Positions 41,411 to 50,193 of a DNA stretch of 64,000 nucleotides are shown here, one piece after another. The notes beneath the pieces are model-generated. The model was not told where the DNA came from. It saw nothing but the letters and a program-made list of their open reading frames with translations, and did no database searches. The translations under genes were made by a program, and so were the position numbers. Every line of letters starts with the position of its first letter. Position 1 is the first letter of the stretch. This stretch comes from Streptomyces scabiei 87.22 (GTDB lineage Bacteria > Actinomycetota > Actinomycetes > Streptomycetales > Streptomycetaceae). Location of the stretch: the NCBI RefSeq assembly GCF_000091305.1, contig NC_013929.1, positions 5,518,001-5,582,000 of the forward strand. The letters run 5' to 3'.

Positions 41411-42022
41411 ATGGCCATCACCGACGACATCCGCAAGGCCGTCACCGACCCGACGCCGTTCTACTTCGCCGCCGGCACCGCCGACCTCGCCCTGCAGAAG
41501 GCGAAGAAGGTCCCCGGCATCGTGGAGCAGCTGCGCGCCGAGGCGCCGGCCCGGATCGACGCCGTGCGCCAGACGGACCCGAAGGCCGTCCAGGAGAAGG
41601 CGACCGCGCGGGTCAAGGAGACCCAGGAGACCCTGCAGACCAAGGTCACCGAGCTGATCGGCACCCTCGACACCGACCTGAAGAAGCTCGGCGAGTCCGC
41701 TCAGGACCTCGCGCTGCGCGGTGTCGGCGTCGCCGCCGAGTACGCCGTGAAGGCCCGGGAGACGTACGAGAAGGTCGCCGAGCACGGTGAGCAGGCCGTG
41801 AAGACCTGGCGTGGCGAGGCCGCGGAGGAGATCGAGGAGCTGGCGATCGCCGTCGAGCCCAAGTCCAAGCCGGTCGAGGTCAAGGACGAGCCGGCCGCCG
41901 CCAAGCCCGTTCCGGCCCAGGCCGCCCCCGCTCCCGCCGCGAAGAAGGCCGCCCCGAAGAAGCCGGCCGCTCCGGTCCGCAAGGCGCCGGCCGCGAAGAA
42001 GACCACCCCGCCCGCGAAGTAG
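41411..42022 (+). CDS. HbhA-like heparin-binding hemagglutinin homologue
   Basis: The protein has 203 residues. The first 150 form a long amphipathic coiled coil (ITDDIRKAVTDPTPFYFAAGTADLAL, then ETQETLQTKVTELIGTLDTDLKK). The C-terminal 50 residues are repeated Lys/Pro/Ala motifs (AKKAAPKKPAAPVRKAP). This is the architecture of mycobacterial HbhA, which binds heparan sulfate through the Lys-rich tail and associates with intracellular lipid bodies; histone-like tails look similar. A role in adhesion is inference; in a saprophyte, polyanion binding is as likely. It ends at a hairpin. Confidence 0.83.
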   Translation: MAITDDIRKAVTDPTPFYFAAGTADLALQKAKKVPGIVEQLRAEAPARIDAVRQTDPKAVQEKATARVKETQETLQTKVTELIGTLDTDLKKLGESAQDLALRGVGVAAEYAVKARETYEKVAEHGEQAVKTWRGEAAEEIEELAIAVEPKSKPVEVKDEPAAAKPVPAQAAPAPAAKKAAPKKPAAPVRKAPAAKKTTPPAK

Positions 42023-42134
42023 TCGGCAGGGCGCGCCGCCCGGTGGGCGACATAGCCGACGGAGAGGTCGGCGACAGAGCGAGAGGTACCCGCGCGGTAT
42101 CTCGGAGGTACCCGCGCGGTACTTCGCGGTACGG

Positions 42135-42173
42135 AGAACGGGCCGGGCACCTTTGGGGTGGCCGGCCCGTTCT
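42135..42173. terminator. Terminator after the HbhA-like gene
   Basis: Perfect 12-bp arms (42135-42146 and 42162-42173), with inner CACC/GGTG pairing, lie 113 bases after the stop. In between, the 17-bp segment GAGGTACCCGCGCGGTA is directly repeated at 42083-42099 and 42105-42121. Confidence 0.75.
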
Positions 42174-42246
42174 ACGGGTACGGTGGCCGCGTAGGAGAGA
42201 CAGTCGGTATGCGGATGCGTGAACGGAACGGGCGGTGGTGGGCACC

Positions 42247-42591
42247 ATGCTGATGAGCGGCTTCGCGGGGTTCATGGGGCTGTTGCAGCTCGCTGTGATC
42301 GCACTCGCCGCATTCGCGCTGATCGATGCCGCGTTCCGGCGGGAGGACGCGTTCCGCGCGACGGACAAGCAGACCAAGGTGTTCTGGCTGATCATCCTCG
42401 GCATCGCGCTCGTCGTGAGCCTGCTGTTCCCGATCCTGTCGTTCCTGCCGATCATCGGCCTCATCGCCAGCATCGTGTACATCGTCGACGTCCGTCCCGC
42501 GGTGCGCCAGATCTCCGGCGGCGGTGGCCGGGGCGGCAGCCGGGGCTCCAGCAGCGACGGTCCGTACGGCCCGTACAACGGCGGCCGCTGA
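42247..42591 (+). CDS. DUF2516 small membrane protein
   Basis: The protein has 114 residues from ATG 42247 (MLMSGFAGFMGLLQLAVIAL); a GTG twelve bases upstream is also in frame. Three hydrophobic segments, with FWLIILGIALVVSLLFPILSF in the middle, are separated by a basic/acidic loop (FRREDAFRATDKQTK). A Gly/Ser/Tyr-rich tail follows (SSDGPYGPYNGGR). This is the DUF2516 family, conserved in actinobacteria, function unknown. It is convergent with the phosphatase gene, 12 bases away. Confidence 0.85.
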   Translation: MLMSGFAGFMGLLQLAVIALAAFALIDAAFRREDAFRATDKQTKVFWLIILGIALVVSLLFPILSFLPIIGLIASIVYIVDVRPAVRQISGGGGRGGSRGSSSDGPYGPYNGGR

Positions 42592-42603
42592 CCTCCGGGG
42601 AGG

Positions 42604-44034
42604 TCAGACCTCCCGGTCCAGCAGAAGGACCGCCACGTCGTCGGTCAGTTCGCCGCCGTTGAGGTCGCGGACCTCGTTCACCGCCGCGCGCAGCAGATCC
42701 TCGCCGCGCAGTCCCGCGGCGAGCTGGCGGCGGACCATCTCGACCATGCCGTCCTGACCCAGCCGCTCCTTGCCCTGGCCGATCCGGCCCTCGATGAGGC
42801 CGTCCGTGTACAGCATCAGGCTCCAGGCGGCGCCCAGCTCGATCTGCGTACGCGGCCAGCGGGCGTTCGGCAGCAGGCCGAGCGCCGGACCGCCGTTGTC
42901 GTACGGCAGCAACTCGGCCGGCGGGGTGGGGCGGATGCCGCGACCGTGGCGCGCGATCAGCGGGGCCGGGTGGCCGGCGAGGCAGAGGCCGGCGCGGCGG
43001 CCGTCGGGGGCGATGTCGACCGTGCAGAGCGTCGCGAAGATCTCGTCGCTCTCGCGTTCGTGCTCCAGGACGCGCTGCAGCGTGGACAGCAGCTCGTCGC
43101 CGCACAGCCCCGCGAACGTCAGCGCCCGCCAGGCGATCCGCAGCTCGACGCCGAGCGCCGCCTCGTCCGGGCCGTGCCCGCAGACGTCACCGATCATCAC
43201 GTGCACGGTGCCGTCGGGGGTGCGGACGGTGTCGTAGAAGTCGCCGCCGAGCAGGGCGCGGGAACGGCCCGGCCGGTAGCGGGCGGCGAACCGCAGCGAC
43301 GAGCCCTCCAGGAGAGGTGTCGGCAGCAGGCCGCGCTCCAGGCGGGCGTTCTCCTGGGCGCGCAGCTTGGACTCGGTGAGCCGGCGCTCGGCCGTGTCCG
43401 ACCGCTTGCGTTCCACCGCGTAGCGGATGGCGCGGCTCAGCAGTCGGCCGTCCAGTTCGTCCCGGAAGAGGTAGTCCTGTGCTCCGACCCGCACGGCCTC
43501 CGTGCCGCGTTCGGTGTCGCCGGAGTCGGTGAGGGCCAGGACGGCGTGGCGGGGGGCCAGTTGCAGGACGTGTTTGAGGACGGAGAGTTCGTCCTCGGGC
43601 CGGTCGGCCGCCTCGGGGTCCGCGTCCGGGGGGCGCGGCGGGGCCGGGAGGGCCAGGTCCAGCAGGATGCAGTTGACGTCGTCGGTCAGCAGCCGCTGGG
43701 CCTCGGTGAGGTTGCGGGCGGTGCGGACGCGGATCGGCTTGCCCGTGGAGTCGAGCAGCTCGGGCACGTTGAGGGAACCCGCCGGGTCGTCCTCGATGAG
43801 CAGGACCGTGAGGTTGGTGGGGCCGCCGGGCTGTGCGGCGGGGCCGGGCAGGCCCGCGGGGCCCGTGGCGCGGTCGCCGTGCGGGCCGGGCGTGTTCGGC
43901 TTGTCTGCAGGGGCCAGGGCCGAGGCGTTCAAGGCCGCCCCCTCTCCGGACGGTCCGCTGGGCGCGGACGCGGCGTGCGCCTGACCGCACTCCACGGCCG
44001 GGATCGCTCTCTGCCGCGGTACGGGTACGGGCAT
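42604..44034 (-). CDS. Receiver-linked SpoIIE/PP2C-type phosphatase
   Basis: The protein has 476 residues. A low-complexity N-terminus (about 1-75) precedes a response-regulator receiver (VLLIEDDPAGS, phospho-acceptor Asp in CILLDLALP, Lys/Arg region DYLFRDEL). The helical linker VERKRSDTAERRLTESKLRAQENARLERGLLP leads to a PP2C-like SpoIIE domain (GGDFYDTVRTPDG, GDVCGHGPDEAALG, LYTDGLIEGR, DDVAVLLLD). Such RsbU/RssB-like proteins dephosphorylate anti-anti-sigma factors on signal. The conserved metal-binding Asp residues look intact, and no partner kinase is adjacent. Confidence 0.9.
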   Translation of the reverse strand: MPVPVPRQRAIPAVECGQAHAASAPSGPSGEGAALNASALAPADKPNTPGPHGDRATGPAGLPGPAAQPGGPTNLTVLLIEDDPAGSLNVPELLDSTGKPIRVRTARNLTEAQRLLTDDVNCILLDLALPAPPRPPDADPEAADRPEDELSVLKHVLQLAPRHAVLALTDSGDTERGTEAVRVGAQDYLFRDELDGRLLSRAIRYAVERKRSDTAERRLTESKLRAQENARLERGLLPTPLLEGSSLRFAARYRPGRSRALLGGDFYDTVRTPDGTVHVMIGDVCGHGPDEAALGVELRIAWRALTFAGLCGDELLSTLQRVLEHERESDEIFATLCTVDIAPDGRRAGLCLAGHPAPLIARHGRGIRPTPPAELLPYDNGGPALGLLPNARWPRTQIELGAAWSLMLYTDGLIEGRIGQGKERLGQDGMVEMVRRQLAAGLRGEDLLRAAVNEVRDLNGGELTDDVAVLLLDREV

Positions 44035-44276
44035 CGTGTTTCGGTTCCTTCCCTCCCCCCGAGGGCACGGTGGGGCGAGGGACCTCGACCCACCGACGGG
44101 GACCATAGCGCCAGGCGCCGCCGCAACGGAATGCTCGGCGGGACGCCGGGCGGCAAACGGCCGGAGTCATATGCCGCATCATGTACCGCACTTGGACATG
44201 GCAGGGCTTTCTTCTGGGATGACGTATGTCACGCGGCGAAGGTTGAGCCGGATGGGCAAGGTGGTGAGAGTCACGT

Positions 44277-44414
44277 GGGGTGGGTCACGCGAGACGGGCG
44301 GGCGAGGTGGGCACACCAGACGGGCCTGTGAGGTGGTCACGCGAGGCGGGCCTGTGAGGTGGTTACGCGAGGCGGGCCTGTGGGGCGGGCGCGCGAGACG
44401 GGCACGTGAGGTGG
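44277..44414. repeat. 26-bp minisatellite downstream of the NlpC/P60 gene
   Basis: About five head-to-tail copies of a 26-bp unit are visible, boundaries near 44277, 44303, 44329, 44355 and 44381, with a partial copy to 44414. The copies at 44329 and 44355 differ by one base; the outer ones are more diverged. It fills much of the 463-base gap between the phosphatase start and the endopeptidase stop. No gene is seen there. Confidence 0.85.
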
Positions 44415-44497
44415 AGTCCGCGGTGCGGGCCGGCGCTCGGCTCCGGCCCGCCGCCTCCGAGCGACACGCCCACGCGACCGGGGGTACGGCCGGCCGC

Positions 44498-45613
44498 TCA
44501 CGCGTCCGGGCGTACGACTCCCAGGATCTGCATCGTCCCCGCCCCGGCGATCGACACCTTCCGGTTCGGACGAGGAGCGTGGACGATCGAGCCGTTGCCC
44601 AGGTACAGGGCGACGTGGCTGGCGTCGGCGTTGTAGATGATGAGGTCGCCGGGACGCATGTCCTTGATGTCGATGTGCTTGAGGAGACGCCACTGTTCCT
44701 GGGACGTGCGAGGGATGGTCAGGCCGGCGGCGGCCCATGCCTGGCTGGTGAGGCCGGAACAGTCGTAGGTGTCGGGGCCCTCGGCACCCCACTCGTACCA
44801 CTTGCCTATCTGGTCCGTCGCGAACTTCACGGCCCGCTTGCCCTGCGGCGACGCCTTGCCGTTGATCTCGTCGAGGATGCCGGAGCCCAGCCAGGTGGCC
44901 TGTGACTGCTCGGCGGCGGCCTCCTCCAACTGCGCCAGCCGCTCCCGCTCGTCGTCCTCCAGCTGGCCTTCCAGCTCCTGGGCGGCGGCGATCTGCTTCT
45001 TGATCTTCTTCTTGGCCTTCTCCTTGGCCTTGCGGTTGGCCTCCAGCTTCTTCCAGCGCGCCGCGGCGTCCTTGGAGTACTGCTCCAAGTCCTCCTGGGT
45101 CCGGGTCATCTCGGCGAGCAGACCCTTGGTCGCGAGCTGGCCCTGGCGCAGGCGGTCCGCGCCCTCCAGGAAGTCCTGGGGGTTCTCGGTGAGCCACAGC
45201 CGCACCTCGGGCGGAAGGCCGCTGCCGCGGTACTGGGCACGGGCCGCCGCGCCGATCAGGTCCTGCAGCTTGTCCAGCCTCGCGTGGCCCTGGTCGACCT
45301 CGTGCGCCAGATCGACGAGCTCGTCGGACTGCTTGTCGGCCTTCTCCTCGGCCGCGTTGTACGCGTCCGTGGCGACCGCCGCCTCGTGGTAGAGGTCCTC
45401 CAGCTTCGCGCGCACGGCTTCCAGATCCTCGTTGGTCACCGGGGTCGGGTACGTCTGCGGCGTACCGGAACCGCCCGCGGTGCTCGACGGGGTGGGGGTC
45501 GGCTCGGTCGGACTCTTCTGGCTCGCGTACGCGTCGACCGGTGCGGCCAGCACGGTCATCGCGCAGACCACGGCCACGGCCGCCATGGTCAGGTTCCGCC
45601 TGCCGGCTCCCAT
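44498..45613 (-). CDS. Secreted NlpC/P60 peptidoglycan endopeptidase
   Basis: The protein has 371 residues: a signal peptide (RRNLTMAAVAVVCAMTVLAAPVDAYA), a Pro/Thr linker, a long coiled coil (about 60-240, rich in KAKEKAKKKIKKQ) and a C-terminal NlpC/P60 domain. The catalytic Cys is in TYDCSGLTSQAW (about residue 285) and the His in SHVALYLGNG, with a third polar residue in HAPRPN. The architecture matches RipA-type D,L-endopeptidases that cut peptidoglycan stem peptides during growth and division. ATG 45613 is chosen because it begins the signal peptide. Confidence 0.92.
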   Translation of the reverse strand: MGAGRRNLTMAAVAVVCAMTVLAAPVDAYASQKSPTEPTPTPSSTAGGSGTPQTYPTPVTNEDLEAVRAKLEDLYHEAAVATDAYNAAEEKADKQSDELVDLAHEVDQGHARLDKLQDLIGAAARAQYRGSGLPPEVRLWLTENPQDFLEGADRLRQGQLATKGLLAEMTRTQEDLEQYSKDAAARWKKLEANRKAKEKAKKKIKKQIAAAQELEGQLEDDERERLAQLEEAAAEQSQATWLGSGILDEINGKASPQGKRAVKFATDQIGKWYEWGAEGPDTYDCSGLTSQAWAAAGLTIPRTSQEQWRLLKHIDIKDMRPGDLIIYNADASHVALYLGNGSIVHAPRPNRKVSIAGAGTMQILGVVRPDA

Positions 45614-46028
45614 ACCCCTTGCCCCCAACCTCGCCAGAAAGAGAGAAAACTGGTTAACCGTCAGTAACGTGCCGGTGCCCGGTGATCGTGTCACGGCCTC
45701 GCGTGATCCAAAAGGGGTGAGCGGCGACGAACTCCCCGCCCCCGGCTCCGCCTTGCGACACCCCCGGGCCCACCCCGCCGCTGTCATGCCGTTCCCCACC
45801 CCTCGGCCTCCGCCCCTGTCGCCTGCCGCCCGTGTTCCCTGCCGCCCCCGGCCCTGCTGCCCCCGCCCCCTCTTCCGTCCGCCCCTGCGTGTGTCACGTC
45901 GCTTCTGTGTGACTCATGAGCCGAGGGGATCGTTGCTCCCGACTGTGTGACGATCGGCCCCGGGCGATCGTTCCCGTGAGTCACAAGAATGTCGCTCTGT
46001 GTAATCGGCAGTCCGAAGGCTCAGGCAC
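45614..46028. promoter_or_regulatory. Long upstream region of the NlpC/P60 gene with inverted repeats
   Basis: No gene is seen in this 415-base gap. TGTGACTCA (45908-45916) and TGAGTCACA (45977-45985) form a 9-bp inverted repeat 60 bases apart, enclosing CGATCG-N8-CGATCG. TTAAC-N5-GTAAC (45654-45668) lies close to the start codon and could be an OmpR-family (for example MtrA) site. I looked for the c-di-AMP riboswitch common before such genes and did not recognise it. Confidence 0.35.
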
Positions 46029-46826
46029 TCACGACTTCGGGGCCAGCGCCTCCCACGCCACCGTGATCTCGCCCTGCCGCCATCGGGCCACCCCGTCCCG
46101 GACCGGCCAGTCCGTGCTCAGGGCGCGGGCCGTGCGGATCCAGCGCTGCCGTGCGCCGTACGAGGCGTACGGCGCCGCGGCGGCCCAGGCGCGGTCGAAG
46201 TCGCGGAGGAAGGCGTGCACCGGCTCGCCGGGGACATTGCGGTGGATGAGTGCCTTCGGGAGGCGTTCGGCGAGGTCGGAGGGGCGGTCCAGGGAGCCGA
46301 GGCGGGTGGCGAAGGTGACCGTGCGCGGGCCTTCCGGGCCGAGCGCGACCCAGACGTGCCGACGGCCGATCTCGTCGCAGGTGCCTTCGACGAGCAGGCC
46401 CCCGGCGGAGGAGTGCGTGGCCGGTGCGAGACGGGCGCACAGGCGCTCCCAGACGGCCCGGACCTCCTCCTCGTCGTACTGGCGCAGCACGTTCGCCGCC
46501 CGGACGAGGGTGGGGCTGCCGGGCACCGGGACCTCGAACCCGCCGTGCCGGAAGGTCAGGCCCTCGCGCGCGTACGGCCCCGCCGCCGCGACCCTCGCCG
46601 GGTCGATCTCGATGCCGACCACCTCGGTGCTGGGTGCCACCGCGCGCAGCCGGCGGAGGAGTTCGACGGCGGTCCAGGGGGAGGCGCCGTAGCCGAGGTC
46701 GACGGCGAGGGGGGTGGCGGCGCGGCGGAGTTCGGCGCCGTGCGCCGCCGCGATCCAGCGGTCCATGCGGCGCAGGCGGTTGGGGTTGGTGGTGCCGCGC
46801 GTGACGGTGCCGACTGGTCGTGCCAT
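46029..46826 (-). CDS. SAM-dependent methyltransferase-like protein
   Basis: The protein has 265 residues. The Rossmann-type SAM motif is LAVDLGYGASPWTAVELL (about residue 42), followed by EVVGIEIDPARVAAA (ribose-binding acidic residue) and FEVPVPGSPTLVRAANVLRQYDEEEV. The rest has a conserved RWIRTARALSTDWPVRDG tail. The substrate is unknown. It is divergent from mshA, with 144 bases between start codons. ATG 46826 (MARPVGTVTRG) is preferred; the frame is open upstream. Confidence 0.85.
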   Translation of the reverse strand: MARPVGTVTRGTTNPNRLRRMDRWIAAAHGAELRRAATPLAVDLGYGASPWTAVELLRRLRAVAPSTEVVGIEIDPARVAAAGPYAREGLTFRHGGFEVPVPGSPTLVRAANVLRQYDEEEVRAVWERLCARLAPATHSSAGGLLVEGTCDEIGRRHVWVALGPEGPRTVTFATRLGSLDRPSDLAERLPKALIHRNVPGEPVHAFLRDFDRAWAAAAPYASYGARQRWIRTARALSTDWPVRDGVARWRQGEITVAWEALAPKS

Positions 46827-46970
46827 GCGGTGAGCGTATTCCTCGAACGGTTGAGCGAGGTTCGGTAATAATTCCGCAAAGAGGAAATGGAACGGACTCC
46901 TCCGGCGTTCTGCCTGACCAGAGGGCCCCACACCCTCCGAACGGCATGCCCGGAGCGAGGAGGACGCCAC

Positions 46971-48311
46971 GTGAGCCACTACGTCGGCAGGCTCGGACGG
47001 CGCTCCCCGGCCGGCTCCGGGCGGCTTCGGCTGCACCGGAAGCCCCGCCGGGTCGCGATGCTGTCGGTGCACACGTCACCGCTGCACCAGCCCGGCACGG
47101 GCGACGCGGGCGGGATGAACGTCTACATCGTGGAGCTGGCGCAGCGGCTGGCCGCCCAGAACGTCGAGGTGGAGATCTTCACCAGGGCCACGACCGGGGC
47201 CCTGCCCCCGACGGTCGAATTGGCCCCCGGCGTCCTCGTGCGACACGTCGACGCGGGACCGTACGAAGGGCTGGCGAAGGAGGAGCTCCCGGCCCAGCTG
47301 TGTGCCTTCACGCACGGGGTGATGCAGGCATGGGCGGGTCACCGGCCCGGCCACTACGACCTCGTCCACTCGCACTACTGGCTCTCCGGCCACGTCGGCT
47401 GGCTCGCCGCCGAGCGCTGGGGCGTCCCCCTGGTGCACGCCATGCACACCATGGCCAAGGTCAAGAACGCCGCGCTCGCCGACGACGACACCCCCGAGCC
47501 CGCCGCCCGGGTCATCGGCGAGACCCAGATCGTCCGCGCCGCCGACCGTCTCATCGCCAACACGGCGGAGGAGGCCGGTGAACTCGTACGCCACTACGAG
47601 GCCGACCCGGACAAGGTCGCCGTCGTCCACCCGGGCGTGAACCTCGACCGCTTCCGTCCGGCCGACGGCCGCGCGGCGGCGAGGGCCCGTCTCGGCCTGC
47701 CCCAGGACGCCCTGATCCCCCTCTTCGCCGGCCGCATCCAGCCCCTCAAGGCCCCCGACGTGCTGCTCCGCGCCGTCGCCGTCCTCCTCGACGAGCGTCC
47801 CGAGCTGCGGTCCAGGATCGTCGTACCGGTGGTCGGCGGGCCGAGCGGCAGCGGCCTCGCCAAGCCGGAGGGGCTGCAGAAGCTGGCCGCGCGGCTCGGC
47901 ATAGCCGACGTCGTACGGTTCCGGCCGCCCGTCGGCCAGGAGCAGCTCGCGGACTGGTTCCGGGCGGCGTCCGTGCTGGTCATGCCGTCGTACAGCGAGT
48001 CCTTCGGGCTCGTCGCCATCGAGGCACAGGCGGCCGGTACGCCGGTGCTGGCGGCCTCGGTCGGCGGACTCCCGGTCGCCGTGCGGGACGGGCGGACCGG
48101 GTTCCTGGTCCAGGGCCACGATCCCGCCGCCTACGCGCGCGTGCTCGGCGATTTCGCCGACACGCCGGACCTGCCCGCCCGCATGGGCGCGGCCGCCGCC
48201 GCGCACGCCGAGTCCTTCGGCTGGGACACCTCGGCCGCCGCCACCGCGGAGGTCTACACGGCGGCCATGCACGACCACCGCCGGTACCGGGTGCGGGGCC
48301 ACTACGGGTGA
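46971..48311 (+). CDS. mshA: D-inositol-3-phosphate glycosyltransferase
   Basis: MshA joins UDP-GlcNAc and inositol-3-phosphate in the first step of mycothiol synthesis. The protein has 446 residues with the family N-terminus RRVAMLSVHTSPLHQPGTGDAGGMNVYI, donor-site residues in FAGRIQPLKAPD and the GT4 E-x7-E motif in SESFGLVAIEAQ. Start GTG 46971 has GAGGAGG seven bases upstream. It is followed after 62 bases by a YbjN-type gene on the same strand, the usual neighbour. Together with mshD, two of the pathway's four classical steps are in this window. Confidence 0.95.
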   Translation: MSHYVGRLGRRSPAGSGRLRLHRKPRRVAMLSVHTSPLHQPGTGDAGGMNVYIVELAQRLAAQNVEVEIFTRATTGALPPTVELAPGVLVRHVDAGPYEGLAKEELPAQLCAFTHGVMQAWAGHRPGHYDLVHSHYWLSGHVGWLAAERWGVPLVHAMHTMAKVKNAALADDDTPEPAARVIGETQIVRAADRLIANTAEEAGELVRHYEADPDKVAVVHPGVNLDRFRPADGRAAARARLGLPQDALIPLFAGRIQPLKAPDVLLRAVAVLLDERPELRSRIVVPVVGGPSGSGLAKPEGLQKLAARLGIADVVRFRPPVGQEQLADWFRAASVLVMPSYSESFGLVAIEAQAAGTPVLAASVGGLPVAVRDGRTGFLVQGHDPAAYARVLGDFADTPDLPARMGAAAAAHAESFGWDTSAAATAEVYTAAMHDHRRYRVRGHYG

Positions 48312-48373
48312 GCCGCCGGGGCCCGCGGTGGCTCCATGGCCGACCGGTTCGTACCGGCGGGTACGCTCGCCCC

Positions 48374-48889
48374 ATGGCTGACGAAGCGTCGATCATCGAG
48401 CAGGTCCTCACCGAGGCCGAGCTGGAGTGGGAGAGCCCGGCGCCCGGCACGTACGTCGTGAAGCTCCCCGGCACCCGCAAACTCTCGACGACCGTCTCCC
48501 TGATCGTCGGCCGGCACTCCCTCTCCCTCAACGCCTTCGTGATCCGGCACCCCGACGAGAACGAGGCGGGCGTCCACCGCTGGCTCCTGGAGCGCAACCT
48601 CAAGCTGTACGGCGTGAGTTACGCCGTCGACCCGCTCGGCGACGTCTACGTCACGGCCCGGCTGCCCCTCTCCGCCGTCACCCCCGACGGCATCGACGGG
48701 CTCCTCGGCCAGGTCCTGGAAGCGGCCGACGGAGCCTTCAACACCCTGCTCGAACTGGGTTTCGCCTCGGCGATCCGCAAGGAGTACGCCTGGCGCGTCT
48801 CCCGGGGCGAACCGACCCGCAACCTGGACGCGTTCAGCCATCTGACCCGGGACGTGGCGGCCGGCCGCTCCGATAGCGGCCAGGGGTGA
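48374..48889 (+). CDS. YbjN-domain protein
   Basis: The protein has 171 residues with the YbjN (type III chaperone-like) pattern: a N-terminal helix (ADEASIIEQVLTEAELEW), strands TYVVKLPGTRKLSTTVSLIVGRHSLSLNAFVIR, and a helix LLERNLKLYGVSYAVD. Such domains bind partner proteins; the partner is unknown. It is a constant neighbour of mshA in streptomycetes. Its 3' end overlaps the convergent AraC-type gene by 56 bases. Confidence 0.87.
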   Translation: MADEASIIEQVLTEAELEWESPAPGTYVVKLPGTRKLSTTVSLIVGRHSLSLNAFVIRHPDENEAGVHRWLLERNLKLYGVSYAVDPLGDVYVTARLPLSAVTPDGIDGLLGQVLEAADGAFNTLLELGFASAIRKEYAWRVSRGEPTRNLDAFSHLTRDVAAGRSDSGQG

Positions 48890-49700
48890 CACCCACCCAC
48901 CGTCCGAACTGCCGCGTCAGATGGGCCTGGTCGTAGAACCCGGCCGCCGCCGCGGCCTCACCCGGCGGCATCCCGTCGAGCAGCAGCCGCCTGGCCCGCT
49001 CCACCCGCCGGGACATCAGGTACTGGTGCGGCGCGATCCCGAAGGCCGCCCCGAACGCCCGTACGAGATGGGCGGGGTGGGCGTGCACCGTCCCGGCGGC
49101 CTCCGCCAGGGTCACCCCGTCGGTGATCCGCTCGTCGAGGAGTTCCCGCAGCCGGTGGGCGACCGTGCGGCTGCCGTCCGGCCGTGCTGCCGAGCGCGCC
49201 GGTGGCCTGCGAAGATGCCGCCGCAGCCGCTCCCCGACGAGTGCCAGCCGGCTCTCCGCCTCCAGCTCGTCCCCCGGCCGCGCGAGCGCCGTGTGCAACT
49301 GCCCCACCCGCCGTCGCAGGTGCGGATCCCGCAGGTCGGGACCGTCCACGGCCGCCCCGATCAGACTCTCGTCCAGCGGGCTCGCGTCCAGGTCCAGGTA
49401 CAGCACCCGCTTGCGGAATCCGTGCTCCGTCACGGGCGCCCCGTTGTGCGGCACGTACGGCGGCAGCAGCGAGACGGTGTCGTTCGGCGTCCCGTGCTCG
49501 TGCCGGTCCAGCTCGTACCGCACGGCCCCGTCGTCGACGATCAGCAGCGTCCAGACTTCGTGCACGTGCATCGGGTAGGCGTACTCGGTGTAGTGCGCGT
49601 GGAACACCTCGACGATGCCGGGCACGCGCGGCCGCCAGGCGGCCACCTCGCGCTGAGGGCGCCGCTGCGATTGCGGGGATCGCTGCCGCTGAGGGCACAT
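48834..49700 (-). CDS. AraC-family transcriptional regulator
   Basis: The protein has 288 residues. The N-terminal cupin-type sensor has FHAHYTEYAYPMHVHEVWTLLIVDDGAVRYELD and LLPPYVPHNGAP. The C-terminal AraC domain has ITDGVTLAEAAGTVHAHPAHLVRAFGAAFGIAPHQYLMSRRVERARRLLLDG. It is divergent from the DUF2000 gene, with 49 bases between the start codons, so it probably controls that gene. The ligand is unknown. Its last 56 bases overlap the YbjN gene in antisense. Confidence 0.9.
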   Translation of the reverse strand: MCPQRQRSPQSQRRPQREVAAWRPRVPGIVEVFHAHYTEYAYPMHVHEVWTLLIVDDGAVRYELDRHEHGTPNDTVSLLPPYVPHNGAPVTEHGFRKRVLYLDLDASPLDESLIGAAVDGPDLRDPHLRRRVGQLHTALARPGDELEAESRLALVGERLRRHLRRPPARSAARPDGSRTVAHRLRELLDERITDGVTLAEAAGTVHAHPAHLVRAFGAAFGIAPHQYLMSRRVERARRLLLDGMPPGEAAAAAGFYDQAHLTRQFGRWVGVTPGRYRSGRPPRPGSDG

Positions 49701-49749
49701 GCAAAGAACGTACAAGACGGGGGCGTGCGCCGGTCGGCAGTCTCGTTCC

Positions 49750-50193
49750 ATGAGCAGTGAGACCTCCGCGAGTACGCCCCCCATCCGCTTCGACACCAAG
49801 ATCGCCGTCCTCCTCCGCGACGACCTGGAGACCTGGCAACGCCTCAACGTCACGTCGTTCCTGGTCAGCGGTATCGGCCCGATGATCCCGGAGGTGGTCG
49901 GCGAGCCGTACGAGGACGCTGACGGTACGGCGTACCTCCCGATGTTCCGCCAGCCGGTCCTGGTCTTCGAGGGGACGAAGGAGGTGCTGAGGGCGGCCCA
50001 CACCCGGGCGCTGGCGCGGGCGCTGCCCCGCGCCCTGTTCACGTCCGACCTCTTCACCACGGGCAACGACCGCGACAACCGCGCGGCCGTACGGGCCGTG
50101 GGCGCGGGGGAGCTGGACCTGGTGGGGCTCGCGGTGTACGGGCCGCGCAATGGGGTGGACAAGGTGGTGAAGGGGGCGCGGATGCACCCGTAG
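49750..50193 (+). CDS. DUF2000-family protein
   Basis: The protein has 147 residues with the DUF2000 pattern: FDTKIAVLLRDDLETWQRLNVTSFLVSGIG, a central YLPMFRQPVLVFEG, and LDLVGLAVYGPRNGVDKVVKG at the end. The fold resembles peptidyl-tRNA hydrolase 2-like proteins, and the family's function is unknown. It is divergently transcribed from an AraC regulator, a pairing that suggests ligand-induced expression. Confidence 0.86.
   Translation: MSSETSASTPPIRFDTKIAVLLRDDLETWQRLNVTSFLVSGIGPMIPEVVGEPYEDADGTAYLPMFRQPVLVFEGTKEVLRAAHTRALARALPRALFTSDLFTTGNDRDNRAAVRAVGAGELDLVGLAVYGPRNGVDKVVKGARMHP

Noticed and set aside
44277..44414. CRISPR array
   Set aside because: The 26-bp units are contiguous, without unique spacers, so it is a tandem repeat.
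45614..46028. c-di-AMP (ydaO) riboswitch upstream of the NlpC/P60 gene
   Set aside because: The conserved terminal and internal blocks of that riboswitch could not be found in the reverse-strand sequence.
46021..47079. 352-codon reverse frame overlapping the methyltransferase
   Set aside because: It is frame-shifted relative to the gene with SAM-binding motifs and reads as Arg/Pro-rich shadow sequence.
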